A stretch of DNA of 64,000 nucleotides from Anaerolineae bacterium (GCA_019637615.1 JAHBVJ010000011.1:1-64000), one strand, 5' to 3'. Counted from the stretch's first letter, positions 18,188 to 27,780 are shown. Numbers and translations are program-made. The notes: generated by a model not told the origin, from the letters alone.

Positions 18188-19171
18188 ATGAAACGCATTG
18201 GTGTGTTGATTCTAGTTGTGTATCTATTGGGGATGGGAACGACCGTCAGCCACGCACAGGGTGGCGCGATCACCTTTGCGGCGGGAGCCACTTCCGCGAC
18301 TCTGGTCAATCAATATGTGGCGGCGGGCAGCGTCAGCCAATATACACTGCGGGCAATGGCTGGTCAGGTGATGACGGTGCAAATCACCAGCGTCAGCCCG
18401 ACTCTGGCCTTGACCATTTACGGAGCCAGTGACGGCGTGCCGTTTGTCCGTTCGGACTTTGGCTTGAGTGTATGGACAGGTACGCTGACCATCAATCAGG
18501 TCTACGTGATTCAGGTCGTCAATCGCGGCGGCGCGGCGAACTTCAATCTGTTCGTTTCGATCCCTGCCCGCGTGAACTTCAACCGTGGCGCGACGGGCAC
18601 AACACTGGTTGGTAGAGCCGGTGGCGATCAGACCGTCGAGTATCTGCTGGGCGCGGCGCAGGGACAAACACTCTCAGTAGCCGTGTACGCGGATACACCT
18701 AGCCTGTTTCTGAGCATCTATGGCGCTGATGGGACGATGTACCTGCAAAGCATCCAGTACCAGACCGCATGGACGATGCAGCTGCCGAAGACGCAAGACT
18801 ATATCGTACAGGTGATCAATACGGTCAACACCGCTATACCGTATACATTGCAAGTACAAATCCCTAGCCGTGTGCAATTCGCGCGTGGAGCCGTCTCGAC
18901 GCGCATTCAGGGCTACATCGAGCAAAACGGTAGGAACGAATACGTCCTCGGCGCACGCGGCGGGCAAACCATGACCGTCACGATCACGTCACCGTATACG
19001 ACCGTCGGGCTGACGATCTGGGGTGATGACGGTCAGCCGTTGAAGCGCTACGAGATCGCGCCCACCAACGCATGGTCAGGTCAACTGCCCGCGACGCAAG
19101 ACTACCACATCGCGGCAACCGCATTGGGCGGCGCTACGTCTTACGTGCTGGACATCACCATCGTCAACTAG
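18188..19171 (+). CDS. secreted protein of three tandem PPC-like beta domains
   Basis: After a signal peptide (residues 1-23) there are three ~100-residue repeats starting near residues 27, 127 and 224. Each opens with a hydrophobic strand and RG/AGA-T (ITFAAGATSATLV, VNFNRGATGTTLV, VQFARGAVSTRIQ), continues through a QYTLxAxxGQxMTV-like strand, a LTIYGxDG core and a final YxIQV strand. This resembles bacterial pre-peptidase C-terminal beta-sandwich domains. It has no catalytic domain, so it is likely a wall or surface binding protein. An AAGG site precedes the ATG. Confidence 0.7.
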   Translation: MKRIGVLILVVYLLGMGTTVSHAQGGAITFAAGATSATLVNQYVAAGSVSQYTLRAMAGQVMTVQITSVSPTLALTIYGASDGVPFVRSDFGLSVWTGTLTINQVYVIQVVNRGGAANFNLFVSIPARVNFNRGATGTTLVGRAGGDQTVEYLLGAAQGQTLSVAVYADTPSLFLSIYGADGTMYLQSIQYQTAWTMQLPKTQDYIVQVINTVNTAIPYTLQVQIPSRVQFARGAVSTRIQGYIEQNGRNEYVLGARGGQTMTVTITSPYTTVGLTIWGDDGQPLKRYEIAPTNAWSGQLPATQDYHIAATALGGATSYVLDITIVN

Positions 19172-19209
19172 CTTAACCGAGGCGGAGACTTGCTCCAATC
19201 CGTCTATAC

Positions 19210-19245
19210 GCGGCGGCGCTGTGAACTTGATAACGGCGTCGCCGC
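19210..19245 (+). terminator. candidate hairpin terminator
   Basis: GCGGCG (19210-19215) can pair with CGCCGC (19240-19245), followed by GTTTGGTATTT. The stem is short with a long loop. It lies 40 bases after the three-domain secreted protein. Confidence 0.4.
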
Positions 19246-19448
19246 GTTTGGTATTTCCCCGCGCTGGTTTGTAAATTTTCCTGCGTAAATCGCGTCTATC
19301 GTGTATGCAGCCCTAGACGACGCAACGTCATTCGAAGCGACACTTCACCCGCATTTACTTCTCAATGCACTCTCTTAAAAGGATGCTAATCTAGTCTGTT
19401 TGCGACTATACTTGATCGTTAATAATACCTTAGGGATGTGCCAAGAAT

Positions 19449-21809
19449 ATGACCGATCAATTGTATCCTGCCGAAATGGAAGCAATTTTCCGTAACCTTC
19501 CCAAGCTCAACATTGGCGACCAGAAGTTAATCTTAGACGCCTACGAGTTGGCGGCGGATGCGCATCACGATCAATTTCGCAAATCGGGTGAGCCGTACAT
19601 GATCCACCCGGTGGCGGTGGCGGAGATCCTATCCGAGCTGAAGATGGATGCCTCGACCATTGCCGCTGCGCTGCTGCATGATGTGGTTGAAGATACGCCG
19701 ATCACACTCATCGACCTCGAACGGCGCTTCGGCCTGACCGTCGCCCGCTTGGTAGACGGCGTGACCAAGATGGATCGCATCCCGACAGAAACAACGGACA
19801 ACGGCGCACGTCCTAAAGGAGCCAGCAACAAACCGGGCAGCAAAGACGCCGAAACTTTCCGCAAGTTGTTCCTTGCAATGGGCAACGACATTCGGGTCGT
19901 GTTGATCAAACTGGCAGACCGCATCCATAACATGCGCACGCTCGGTCATCTTGCGCCGGATCGTCAAAAACGGATGGCGCGCGAAACGCTGGATATTTTC
20001 GCACCGTTGGCGAATCGGCTTGGCATCTGGCAGATGAAGTGGGAGCTAGAAGACCTTAGCTTTCGCTACCTGAACCCTGAGAAATACAAAGAGATCGCGG
20101 AAGCGTTGGCAGAGCGCCGAACTGACCGCCAAAAGTATCTGGAGCGCGTCAAGCAGAAGATCGAAACCGCCCTAGCCGCTGCCAACATCAAGGCCAGCGT
20201 GAGCGCGCGCCCCAAGCACATCTACAGCATCTACAAAAAGATGGAGCGTAAACAGGTCGATTTTAGCCAGATTTACGATGTGCGCGCCGTGCGGGTGATC
20301 GTTGAGGATAAGCCCACTTGCTATCACGCGTTGGGCATCGTCCACAGCTTGTGGCGTCCGATCCCCTCCGAGTTCGATGACTACATCGCCGCGCCGAAGG
20401 AAAATTCGTACCAGAGCTTGCATACCGCCGTCATCGATGACGAAGGCCGCAACCTTGAAGTGCAAATCCGCACGGTAGAAATGCACGAGCACGCCGAGTA
20501 TGGTGTGGCGGCACACTGGCGCTACAAGGAAGGCGCGAAAGCCGATGTTGACTTCGAGATGCGCCTGAACTACTTGCGCAAGCTGATGGATACGGTCGAG
20601 CACACCGAAGACAACGCCGAAGAATATGTCAACGCCATGAAGCAAGACGTATTCGCCAACCGCGTCTACATCTTCAGCCCGAAAGGCGACATCTTCGACC
20701 TGCCCGCTGGATCGACGGTGATCGATTACGCCTACCATGTGCATACAGAGATCGGGCATCGTTGTCGTGGCGCGCGCGTGAACGGCGAGATCGTCCCTTT
20801 AACATACGTCCTGAAACCGAATGACCGCGTCGAAATCTTGACCGCCAAACAGGGGGGGCCAAGTCTCGATTGGTTGAACCCGAACCTTGGTTATGTGCAT
20901 ACCACCCGCGCACAGGACAAAATCCGCGCCTACTTTCGCAAGCAGGATCGCGTGAAGAATGTGGCGGCAGGTGCGGATGTGGTAGAACGGGAATTGAAAA
21001 AACTCGGTCTCGGCGTCACCCCGCGCGAAACCGTTGCTTCGATCTTCGGCTTCGCCAACGTTGAAGAACTCAATTGGCGGGCGGGCGTGGGCGATATTAC
21101 CGGCGCGCAGATCGCCACCAAAGTGCTGGAGTTCGAGCGCGAGAAGAATATCAAGCAGGGCGAAGAAGTCCTGATCCGCGAACTCGTCAAGCTGAGTCGG
21201 TCGCTTTCCAAAGAGACGGTGGCGATGTTGTTCGGCTACGGCAACAAAGTCGAAGATTTCCTCGCGCAGGTTGGTGAGGGCAACATCACGCCGCTGCAAA
21301 TCGACCAGAAGGTGTTGGAACTCGAAGGCAAACAGCAGGGCAAACTCACGCAGGCTAAAGCCAACGCTTCGGACGGTATCGAGATGCTAGGCAGTCGCGG
21401 CGGGATGTTGATCAATCTGGCGCGATGCTGTAATCCCGTCGTGGGCGATGCCATCATCGGCTATATCACGCGCGGCAACGGCGTCACGGTGCATCGCATC
21501 GACTGCAAAAACGTGATCAATACCAAAGAACCAGAGCGCTTTATCAACGTCAGTTGGGGGCGTGTCGCGGAGAAGACCTATCCGGTACCCGTGATCATCA
21601 ACGCGTACGACCGCGAAGGGCTGATGCGCGATATTGGTGGCGTGGTCGCCAACGAAAACATCAATATCGGCAACGTCAACATCAGCACCAAGAACGGTGT
21701 CGCCACGTTCTTGCTGACGCTCGACATCGCAGATGTGACTCAATTAGCGCGTGTCCTCGATAAGATCGAGCAGCTTCCCAACGTCATGGAGGCGCGGCGT
21801 CGCACGTAA
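19449..21809 (+). CDS. rel: bifunctional (p)ppGpp synthetase/hydrolase Rel
   Basis: Stringent-response enzyme. The N-terminal HD hydrolase domain (YMIHPVAVAEIL, ALLHDVVEDT, LADRIHNMRTL) has its metal ligands. The synthetase domain follows (YDVRAVRVIVED, ENSYQSLHTAVI, EVQIRTVEMHEHAEYG, AHWRYKEG), then TGS (VYIFSPKGDIFDLPAGSTVI), a helical region, the Cys-containing zinc-finger/RIS region (LARCCNPVVGDAIIGY) and a C-terminal ACT domain. The helical segment appears twice (about residues 506-560 and 566-625), each copy with an xRELKKL start, a FG-[FY]-[AG]-N turn, a G-[DE]-[GI]-[NI]-I-T motif and KVLE end, which is longer than usual. The stop overlaps the HNH gene by one base. Confidence 0.95.
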   Translation: MTDQLYPAEMEAIFRNLPKLNIGDQKLILDAYELAADAHHDQFRKSGEPYMIHPVAVAEILSELKMDASTIAAALLHDVVEDTPITLIDLERRFGLTVARLVDGVTKMDRIPTETTDNGARPKGASNKPGSKDAETFRKLFLAMGNDIRVVLIKLADRIHNMRTLGHLAPDRQKRMARETLDIFAPLANRLGIWQMKWELEDLSFRYLNPEKYKEIAEALAERRTDRQKYLERVKQKIETALAAANIKASVSARPKHIYSIYKKMERKQVDFSQIYDVRAVRVIVEDKPTCYHALGIVHSLWRPIPSEFDDYIAAPKENSYQSLHTAVIDDEGRNLEVQIRTVEMHEHAEYGVAAHWRYKEGAKADVDFEMRLNYLRKLMDTVEHTEDNAEEYVNAMKQDVFANRVYIFSPKGDIFDLPAGSTVIDYAYHVHTEIGHRCRGARVNGEIVPLTYVLKPNDRVEILTAKQGGPSLDWLNPNLGYVHTTRAQDKIRAYFRKQDRVKNVAAGADVVERELKKLGLGVTPRETVASIFGFANVEELNWRAGVGDITGAQIATKVLEFEREKNIKQGEEVLIRELVKLSRSLSKETVAMLFGYGNKVEDFLAQVGEGNITPLQIDQKVLELEGKQQGKLTQAKANASDGIEMLGSRGGMLINLARCCNPVVGDAIIGYITRGNGVTVHRIDCKNVINTKEPERFINVSWGRVAEKTYPVPVIINAYDREGLMRDIGGVVANENINIGNVNISTKNGVATFLLTLDIADVTQLARVLDKIEQLPNVMEARRRT

Positions 21810-22141
21810 TGTCCCGCAAGTCCCGCCGCGCCAAGCCAGAGCACGAATCGCTTGCGCAATCTAGCACTAGTGAGTATATATGTAGTTTGTGTGGACGGGT
21901 GGTAAGCCAAGTCACAAAGCACCACATCGTTCCGAAATCGGAAGGTGGCAAACAAACGGTTGATTTGTGTTTGACGTGTCATTGGACGCTGCATAAATAT
22001 TTCACCAATGAAACCCTAGCACGCGATAAATCTACCCTTGAGGCGCTGCGAGCCGATCCTGACATCGCGCGTTATTTACAGTGGGTGAAGAAGCATGGTG
22101 ATCGCGTTTTTCGGGTGAAGCTACGAAAAGATAGGTATTGA
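21809..22141 (+). CDS. small HNH-type nuclease domain protein
   Basis: 110 residues. Zinc-knuckle CxxC pairs (ICSLCGR and LCLTCHW) flank the HNH core TKHHIVPKSEGG, followed by the WTLHKYF helix. This is the minimal HNH fold seen in many small DNA-binding or nicking proteins. Its ATG overlaps the rel stop (TAATG), so it is translationally coupled to the ppGpp enzyme. The gene is only partly conserved in composition: the 3' half is more AT-rich. Its role in this position is unknown. Confidence 0.8.
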   Translation: MSRKSRRAKPEHESLAQSSTSEYICSLCGRVVSQVTKHHIVPKSEGGKQTVDLCLTCHWTLHKYFTNETLARDKSTLEALRADPDIARYLQWVKKHGDRVFRVKLRKDRY

Positions 22142-22310
22142 TGAGGAGTTGATGTTTGATCTAGTACCCCTGTTTGAATATAGTATATTCACATGACAGT
22201 GATATACGTATATAAGGTATTCCTAATCTGATAAAACGAATTATAGTCAGCCAATTGCAGTCTCTTCATCTCTACTATATTATCAAGGGCGCTATACCAA
22301 GGAGAACGTA

Positions 22311-23579
22311 ATGCAGAATACTGCAAAGCTCTACTATCAAACGAGCTTCCCTGCAAGTGCCCGACTGATCATCCTACACCCTAACTTTGAAAGCCAACAT
22401 CTGTTGCTTATCGACATCTTGAGTCGCGGTCATTCGCCGCTCATTGTGACGCTGCAAACCCCCGGCTCCGGGTTAGTCGAATTGTGGCAGTTGTTGAGCG
22501 ATGTGCTGGTGGATAGCGGCAGCAAACCACTTGAGGCGCTCACCGATAAAACCACCGTCGAGAAAGCCGCGCAGATCACGCTCAAGGCGCTAAAGCCGCT
22601 CGAACCTGTGACGTTGGTGCTGGATGCCTTCGATTGCTTGCAAGGGGATGCAGTAGCGGAATGGCTCATCCAAGTCGCGGCAGGGCTGCGCGGCGAGAGC
22701 CAGATCGTGCTAGGCACGCGCCGACTGCCCGTCGATGTCCTCAAAGCTGCGGCAGATACACCAGCATTGACAGGCAAAGTAGCGCTGTACCCCACCGATG
22801 ACAGCCGGATGCTGATCGATTATCTCGTACTACCCGCTGACCATAAACTGCTGGAAGTGTACGCGCATGGGCCGGGGCAAGCCTTTGTCAACGGACGTAT
22901 GATTGAACAGTGGGATGGCGTCTTGCCGCGCTCCTTATTCTTCTATCTGGTCGATCGTGGCATGACCACCCGCGACGAGATTTTCCGCACCTTCTGGCCT
23001 GAGCTGAATGTGCGTGAAGCGACCAATGTGTTTCACGTTACGAAGCGCAAAGTGAGCGAAATTCTAGGCTTCGATCTGACGGTCTATTGGTCGGGTTTTT
23101 ACCGCATCTCGTCGGATATTGATTTGCAGTATGATGTGGTGCGCTTTGGCGAGTATGTGCAAAATAGCGCGGTGGCGGACGATGACGAGGCCATGTTGAT
23201 GCTTCAAAACGCCATCCACTTATATCGTGGACGCTTCTTAAGCACGATGAACGCGCCGTGGATCGAGACGCGCGGTGAAGACTTACGCAGCACCTATATC
23301 GACGCACTATCTTCGCTGGCGCATCTATACGAAAAACACAGCGAGTGGCCCTCGGCGTTGGGCTTATATCAACGCGCGACCGCGATCCAACCACATCGGG
23401 AAGACCTTGTGCGCGGGATCATGCAGATGTATAAAGAGCTTGGGCAACCAGAGCGCGCTGTCGCTGCCTTCGACCGCCTGGCGACCTCGCTCAAACGTGA
23501 CCTGAGCGTCAACCCGGACAAACGCACCGTTGAACTCTTGGATCAGATTCGCGTTAAGCCTTCTCGCAAAGGCGACTAG
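22311..23579 (+). CDS. BTAD-domain transcriptional activator with P-loop-less N-terminus
   Basis: The first ~190 residues look like an ATPase-type alpha/beta domain with a Walker-B-like strand VTLVLDAFDCLQ, but no GxxxxGK[ST] motif is present, so nucleotide hydrolysis is doubtful. A winged helix follows (LFFYLVDRGMTTRDEIFRTF with VREATNVFHVTKRKVSEIL) and then a BTAD TPR-like domain (LYRGRFLSTM, AHLYEKHSEWPSALGLYQRA, EDLVRGIMQMYKELGQPERA). In SARP-like regulators BTAD mediates activation. The ribosome site AAGGAGA is excellent. A strong terminator follows. The target genes are not adjacent. Confidence 0.85.
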   Translation: MQNTAKLYYQTSFPASARLIILHPNFESQHLLLIDILSRGHSPLIVTLQTPGSGLVELWQLLSDVLVDSGSKPLEALTDKTTVEKAAQITLKALKPLEPVTLVLDAFDCLQGDAVAEWLIQVAAGLRGESQIVLGTRRLPVDVLKAAADTPALTGKVALYPTDDSRMLIDYLVLPADHKLLEVYAHGPGQAFVNGRMIEQWDGVLPRSLFFYLVDRGMTTRDEIFRTFWPELNVREATNVFHVTKRKVSEILGFDLTVYWSGFYRISSDIDLQYDVVRFGEYVQNSAVADDDEAMLMLQNAIHLYRGRFLSTMNAPWIETRGEDLRSTYIDALSSLAHLYEKHSEWPSALGLYQRATAIQPHREDLVRGIMQMYKELGQPERAVAAFDRLATSLKRDLSVNPDKRTVELLDQIRVKPSRKGD

Positions 23580-23607
23580 CGCCTCATCTGCACCCTTTGA
23601 TCTCTAT

Positions 23608-23654
23608 ATCCGTCGTGACTTACCAATTGAGCGTAAGCACGACGGATTTTTTTT
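23608..23654 (+). terminator. strong rho-independent terminator
   Basis: ATCCGTCGTG-a-CTTAC pairs with GTAAG-CACGACGGAT around a 9-base loop, directly followed by eight T residues (23647-23654). It is the clearest intrinsic terminator in the window and ends the BTAD gene. Confidence 0.92.
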
Positions 23655-23787
23655 GCGAGGCAGCGCCAGCATTCGAATGCCTTCGCCACCTCGCATTAGA
23701 ACGAACAGCGTAGATTGACGTTAAACGCGAGTCAATGTAAGTTTAATTGAACTCTGGGTTACAACTTATTTCGGGTTAAGGTGCGCT

Positions 23788-24864
23788 ATGACAACGCCTC
23801 GGCAGCTTCGTGTGATATTGAGCATCGTACTAGTGATGATAGTGTTTGCGCCTTTCCAAGTCTCCGCGCAAGAAGGGCCAACCCGCTACACCGTGCAACC
23901 GGGGGAAAATTTATTCCGCATTGCCCTCAAGTATAATGTGACGGTGAGCGATATTGCGGCTGCCAACGGCATCTCCGATGTTACGCATATCTATGCCGGA
24001 CAGGTGTTGATCATCCCCAACGGCGACACCACAAGTCAGCCGAATAACCCACCTCCCGCCGAGTCACAACCCGCCGAACAACAGCCAGTCGCCGCGTCGC
24101 AACCCGCTGGCGAGGGCGTCTATCACACGGTGCAGCGTGGCGAATCACTGAAGTCGATTGCGGCTAAATACGGCGTCACGTGGCAGCAGTTGGTGGACGC
24201 GAATAACCTTGCCAATCCCAACGTGATTTACGTTGGACAGCGCCTATTCGTCCCCGGTGTAGCGAGCGCGCCAGCCAGCCACCCACCCGCTGAAGAAGCT
24301 GCCGCCACCGGATCGCGACGACATGTCGTGCAAGCAGGCGAAGGGTTATCGCAGATCGCCGCCAAATACGGCGTCACGTGGACAGCAATCGCCGCCGCCA
24401 ACAACCTCGCCAACCCCGATCTGATCTATGCGGGCATGGTCTTGATCATTCCCGATAAAGGCACGGAGTCGTATAGTCCGAGTTATGCTGCGCCCAATGC
24501 GCCCGATGCTTCCGGCAAAGTGATCCTCGTCATCCTCAGCCAGCAGCGCACCTATGCCTATGAAGATGGCAGATTATTGCGTGCCGTAACCGTCTCCACG
24601 GGGCTGCCCGGAACGCCGACGGTGACGGGCGAATATCGCATCTATGTGAAATACGACGCGCAGTTGATGACGGGGCCGGGGTACTACTTGCCCAATGTGC
24701 CTTATGTCATGTACTTCTATCGCGGTTATGGGCTGCACGGCACCTATTGGCACAATAATTTCGGGCACCCGATGAGTCACGGCTGCGTCAACCTGCCGAC
24801 CGACGAAGCCCGCTGGTTCTATAACTGGGCACCGGTGGGGACGAAAGTGGTCGTCCGCTGGTAA
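23788..24864 (+). CDS. three-LysM L,D-transpeptidase (YkuD)
   Basis: The signal peptide (residues 1-27) is followed by three LysM peptidoglycan-binding modules at about 33-76, 111-156 and 177-222 (RYTVQPGENLFRIALKY, YHTVQRGESLKSIAAKY, RHVVQAGEGLSQIAAKY) separated by P/A-rich linkers, then a YkuD domain (240-358). Its active site HGTYWHNN and SHGCVNL carries the catalytic Cys. It would form 3-3 peptide cross-links or attach proteins in the wall. It stands alone between terminators. Confidence 0.95.
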   Translation: MTTPRQLRVILSIVLVMIVFAPFQVSAQEGPTRYTVQPGENLFRIALKYNVTVSDIAAANGISDVTHIYAGQVLIIPNGDTTSQPNNPPPAESQPAEQQPVAASQPAGEGVYHTVQRGESLKSIAAKYGVTWQQLVDANNLANPNVIYVGQRLFVPGVASAPASHPPAEEAAATGSRRHVVQAGEGLSQIAAKYGVTWTAIAAANNLANPDLIYAGMVLIIPDKGTESYSPSYAAPNAPDASGKVILVILSQQRTYAYEDGRLLRAVTVSTGLPGTPTVTGEYRIYVKYDAQLMTGPGYYLPNVPYVMYFYRGYGLHGTYWHNNFGHPMSHGCVNLPTDEARWFYNWAPVGTKVVVRW

Positions 24865-24892
24865 AAGCCCCGCTACTGCTTGTTTTCGCCGT

Positions 24893-24917
24893 TCCACCCA
24901 TCAACGTGATGGGTGGA
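24893..24917. terminator. bidirectional hairpin terminator
   Basis: TCCACCCATCA (24893-24903) and TGATGGGTGGA (24907-24917) form a perfect 11-bp stem with a 3-base loop between convergent genes. Confidence 0.75.
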
Positions 24918-24951
24918 CTCTCCTTGATCATGTTGCCACCATTCGCAAAGC

Positions 24952-26487
24952 TTAACTGGCAACTTCATCCGCTACTGCTGCTAAATGTCCCTTCTTTTCA
25001 TCGACTCGCATGAGCATCAGCCCACCCGCTACGAAAAAGACGATCACGGACAAGATGCTGATGCGCAAATTCTGCGTGATTTGCCCGATCAGGCCGAACA
25101 ACAGCAGGCCGAAAATGCTGCCGAATTTATCGGTGAGTGAGTAGAATCCGAAAAACTCGCCGGATTTGCTGGCGGGCGTCATGGTGGAAAACAGCGACCG
25201 ACTAAGCGCCTGTGTGCCACCTTGCACCGTCGCCACTAACCACGCCAACAGCCAGAATTCGCCCGGCGTGTTGATCAAAAATGCCCACACCGCGATCACA
25301 ATGTAGACGCCGATGCCGAGCAAAATAGCGCGTTTCGTCGTCAGCGCCGCCGCGATGCCTGTGACTAACCGCCTTCCGATGAACCAGCAGAGCAGCAGTC
25401 CGACTACTTGATTGATAGCGACTAACGTCAACGTTTGCACTGGACTGTAGGAGAGGTATTCACCTGAACCTAACGTCGCCAATTGCTCCATCACGCCGCC
25501 AAATTCATTGCGCGCGATGAAAAAGCCCATGATCGGGAAGGTAATCACTGTCCACAGGATGAACGCCACGAACAAGTCACGGTAGCGTGAGCTTGGGCTG
25601 GCGATACGCCCGAACATCAAGGCGTAGGGGAAAGCGACAAATTGCGTGAGCAGCAGCGCGCCCACTAACGTCGTGCTGTTCAGACGAAGTTGCTGACTGC
25701 CATACGTGGTAGACAAGCCGATGATCGTCCCGATCCCATCGCTGTACAGCCAGAAGGCTGCCAACATCAGCAGAAGTTGGCGATAGCGGCTAATATGCTG
25801 CAAGGTATCCTTCAGCCGTTTAAAGGTCGCAGAGAACGGGTCAACGGACTCGCCTTTGATATGCGAAGCGGGCGGTTCGGGTACCGCGATAAAAAGCGGC
25901 AGCGCAAACACAAACCACCATACGCCTGCGCTTAATAAGGCGGCTCGCGTGGCAAGCTCGGAAGATGCCAAGCCCAAGATCACGCAGACTAACAGATGCA
26001 GTCCGCCACCGATATATCCTAATGCATAGCCTGTCGTTGACAGCCGATCACGATCATCTTCCCGCGCCACATGCGAAAGCAGTGAGTCATACAGCGTAAA
26101 CGACATATTCAACGAAATCTGGATCAGGATGAACAGGAGCGCCGCCCACGCAATCGTCCCCATTTGCGTTGTGAACAAGGCGCAAACCGCCAGCGATCCA
26201 CCCGTCGTCGTCGCGATCAGCAGTCGTTTGCGTTGCCCTGTAATGTCGCCCAAGGTGCCGATGACAGGCGCGGCGATGATCGAGAGCAGCAGCGCCGCTG
26301 CGCCGATGTAGGCAAACAAACTAGCGGCGTCTGGCGTATCTTTGGCGATCACCTGATTGAAAAAAACGGGGAAAACCGCCGCGATGACCAAGGTGACGAC
26401 GGCGGAATTCGCCCAATCATAGAACGCCCACGCGTAATATCGATTGCGATACGTCGCCGCAGAGACGGCAAGAGATGGGGATGCCAT
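24952..26487 (-). CDS. MFS transporter, UMF1 (Atg22-like) family
   Basis: About 12 hydrophobic segments across 511 residues. The N-terminal YYAWAFYDWANSAVVTLVIAA is the family signature (AxxYDWANSxxxT), followed by the first MFS loop GTLGDITGQRKRLLIA and the late segment ALSRSLFSTMTPASKSGEFFGFY, also typical of UMF1. Members are placed by homology to yeast Atg22 amino-acid effluxers; the bacterial substrate is unknown. The ATG at 26487 has a GGAGC site 8 bases upstream and is preferred to an upstream start at 26535. Confidence 0.9.
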   Translation of the reverse strand: MASPSLAVSAATYRNRYYAWAFYDWANSAVVTLVIAAVFPVFFNQVIAKDTPDAASLFAYIGAAALLLSIIAAPVIGTLGDITGQRKRLLIATTTGGSLAVCALFTTQMGTIAWAALLFILIQISLNMSFTLYDSLLSHVAREDDRDRLSTTGYALGYIGGGLHLLVCVILGLASSELATRAALLSAGVWWFVFALPLFIAVPEPPASHIKGESVDPFSATFKRLKDTLQHISRYRQLLLMLAAFWLYSDGIGTIIGLSTTYGSQQLRLNSTTLVGALLLTQFVAFPYALMFGRIASPSSRYRDLFVAFILWTVITFPIMGFFIARNEFGGVMEQLATLGSGEYLSYSPVQTLTLVAINQVVGLLLCWFIGRRLVTGIAAALTTKRAILLGIGVYIVIAVWAFLINTPGEFWLLAWLVATVQGGTQALSRSLFSTMTPASKSGEFFGFYSLTDKFGSIFGLLLFGLIGQITQNLRISILSVIVFFVAGGLMLMRVDEKKGHLAAVADEVAS

Positions 26488-26712
26488 ACAAGCTCCTTCG
26501 ATGTGAGTGTATAAAGTTGAACCATGGCATAACATGATAATGGCGGGATCAGCTTACCCGCTTTTGCGGAGATTTAACACAAGCTGATGAGAAAAGTTTT
26601 CGTTTCGGAAAATCAGCCGAGAATGACGCGTAATCAACCGTTGCTCGGAGCAAAAACCTACCCGTCAGAAGCTAATCAATATCGGGATGTGTCGCTTGCC
26701 ATCACGCGCTTG

Positions 26713-27780
26713 CTATGGTGTCGCTGTTGGACTAGCGGTACTGGTCGCCGTCAGAGTTGGGCTAGGCGTACTGGTGGATTGCGGCGTCTGTGGTGTGGCG
26801 CTGACGGGTGTTTGGGTCAACGCGTTGACGGCGCGCAACGTGGCATCGGCTTGGGTCGCCACGACGGCTAGTTCACTAGCAACCGCCTCTTGGGTCTGCT
26901 GAATGCTGAGTGCGGTCGTGGGGACAGGCGTCCCTTGTGTGCTTTGGGCATTGGGCGTTGCGGACTGTGCCGGAGTCGCGCTGCTGGTCGCCGTAACCGC
27001 CGTTGTACTCTGGCTGTTTAACAAGGGAAACCCTTTCAGGAGGATCACGCCGAGGTTAAGCAGTGCAAACAAGACGATCAAGATGATAGCGATCCGCGAG
27101 GCACTCAATCCCCCGCGCGATTTACGCTCTACCTGATCCATTTCTCTTAGGATGCCTGTGATCTCATGCGCGCTGTCTACCGAACGACCAGTATGTTTAT
27201 TCAGTATTTTCAGCAGGGAGGCCGCGAGCTTGGTTGTTTCTTTCCGTTCCAAAAACTCACGGAGATTCAGGACGATCTTGATTTGTTCCTTAAACGGAAT
27301 TCTCGGCTGCTTGATCTGCTCTTTGATCGCATCGAGCGCGCTCATCCAGTCTGGCATAGGGGGGGGCGGCGTTGGCGGTTCGGCGGCTGGTAGATTGGAA
27401 AGCGCGTTGGCGAGGGTATTCATGCTACTCTCATCGATCTCGCGGAAATCAACCGCTTGGCTGACATCGATATACGCGAGTTTGCCATCATCCGCGACAT
27501 TTTCGGGGATTTCTTCGAGCGCCACCACCACGACCGGTTTGTTCAAGGCACAAGCGTATTGATACTCCATCCGTCGTGCTTCAGACAGCAGCGTTCGGGG
27601 CGTGAGCGCTAATATAAATGCTTCGCACGCCTGAATGGTGCCGAAAATCAACGACCACGATTCTTCACCACTCAAGGATTTGGTTTCTGTGTAGACCTCA
27701 CGTTTAAGTTTGGCAAGCTGCCCTAACAGCGCCTTCGCCTGTTTTTGATCGACACTGCAATAACTCACAAATATAGCCAT
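26713..27780 (-). CDS. TIR-domain protein with transmembrane segment and T/P-rich tail
   Basis: An N-terminal TIR_2-type domain (residues 1 to about 125: IFVSYCSVDQKQAKALLGQL, CEAFILALTPRTLLSEARRMEYQYACALNKPVVVVAL). Glu72 in RMEYQYA sits where NADase-active TIR domains keep their catalytic Glu. A P-rich linker (PPTPPPPMPDW), an alpha-helical region (150-220), one transmembrane helix (228-248) and ~100 residues of S/T/A/P-rich tail ending in TATP follow. The tail would be outside the cell. It is a lone gene. Such tails in related architectures usually lead to another domain, which is absent here. It could be signalling or defence; no partner effector is adjacent. Confidence 0.8.
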   Translation of the reverse strand: MAIFVSYCSVDQKQAKALLGQLAKLKREVYTETKSLSGEESWSLIFGTIQACEAFILALTPRTLLSEARRMEYQYACALNKPVVVVALEEIPENVADDGKLAYIDVSQAVDFREIDESSMNTLANALSNLPAAEPPTPPPPMPDWMSALDAIKEQIKQPRIPFKEQIKIVLNLREFLERKETTKLAASLLKILNKHTGRSVDSAHEITGILREMDQVERKSRGGLSASRIAIILIVLFALLNLGVILLKGFPLLNSQSTTAVTATSSATPAQSATPNAQSTQGTPVPTTALSIQQTQEAVASELAVVATQADATLRAVNALTQTPVSATPQTPQSTSTPSPTLTATSTASPTATP

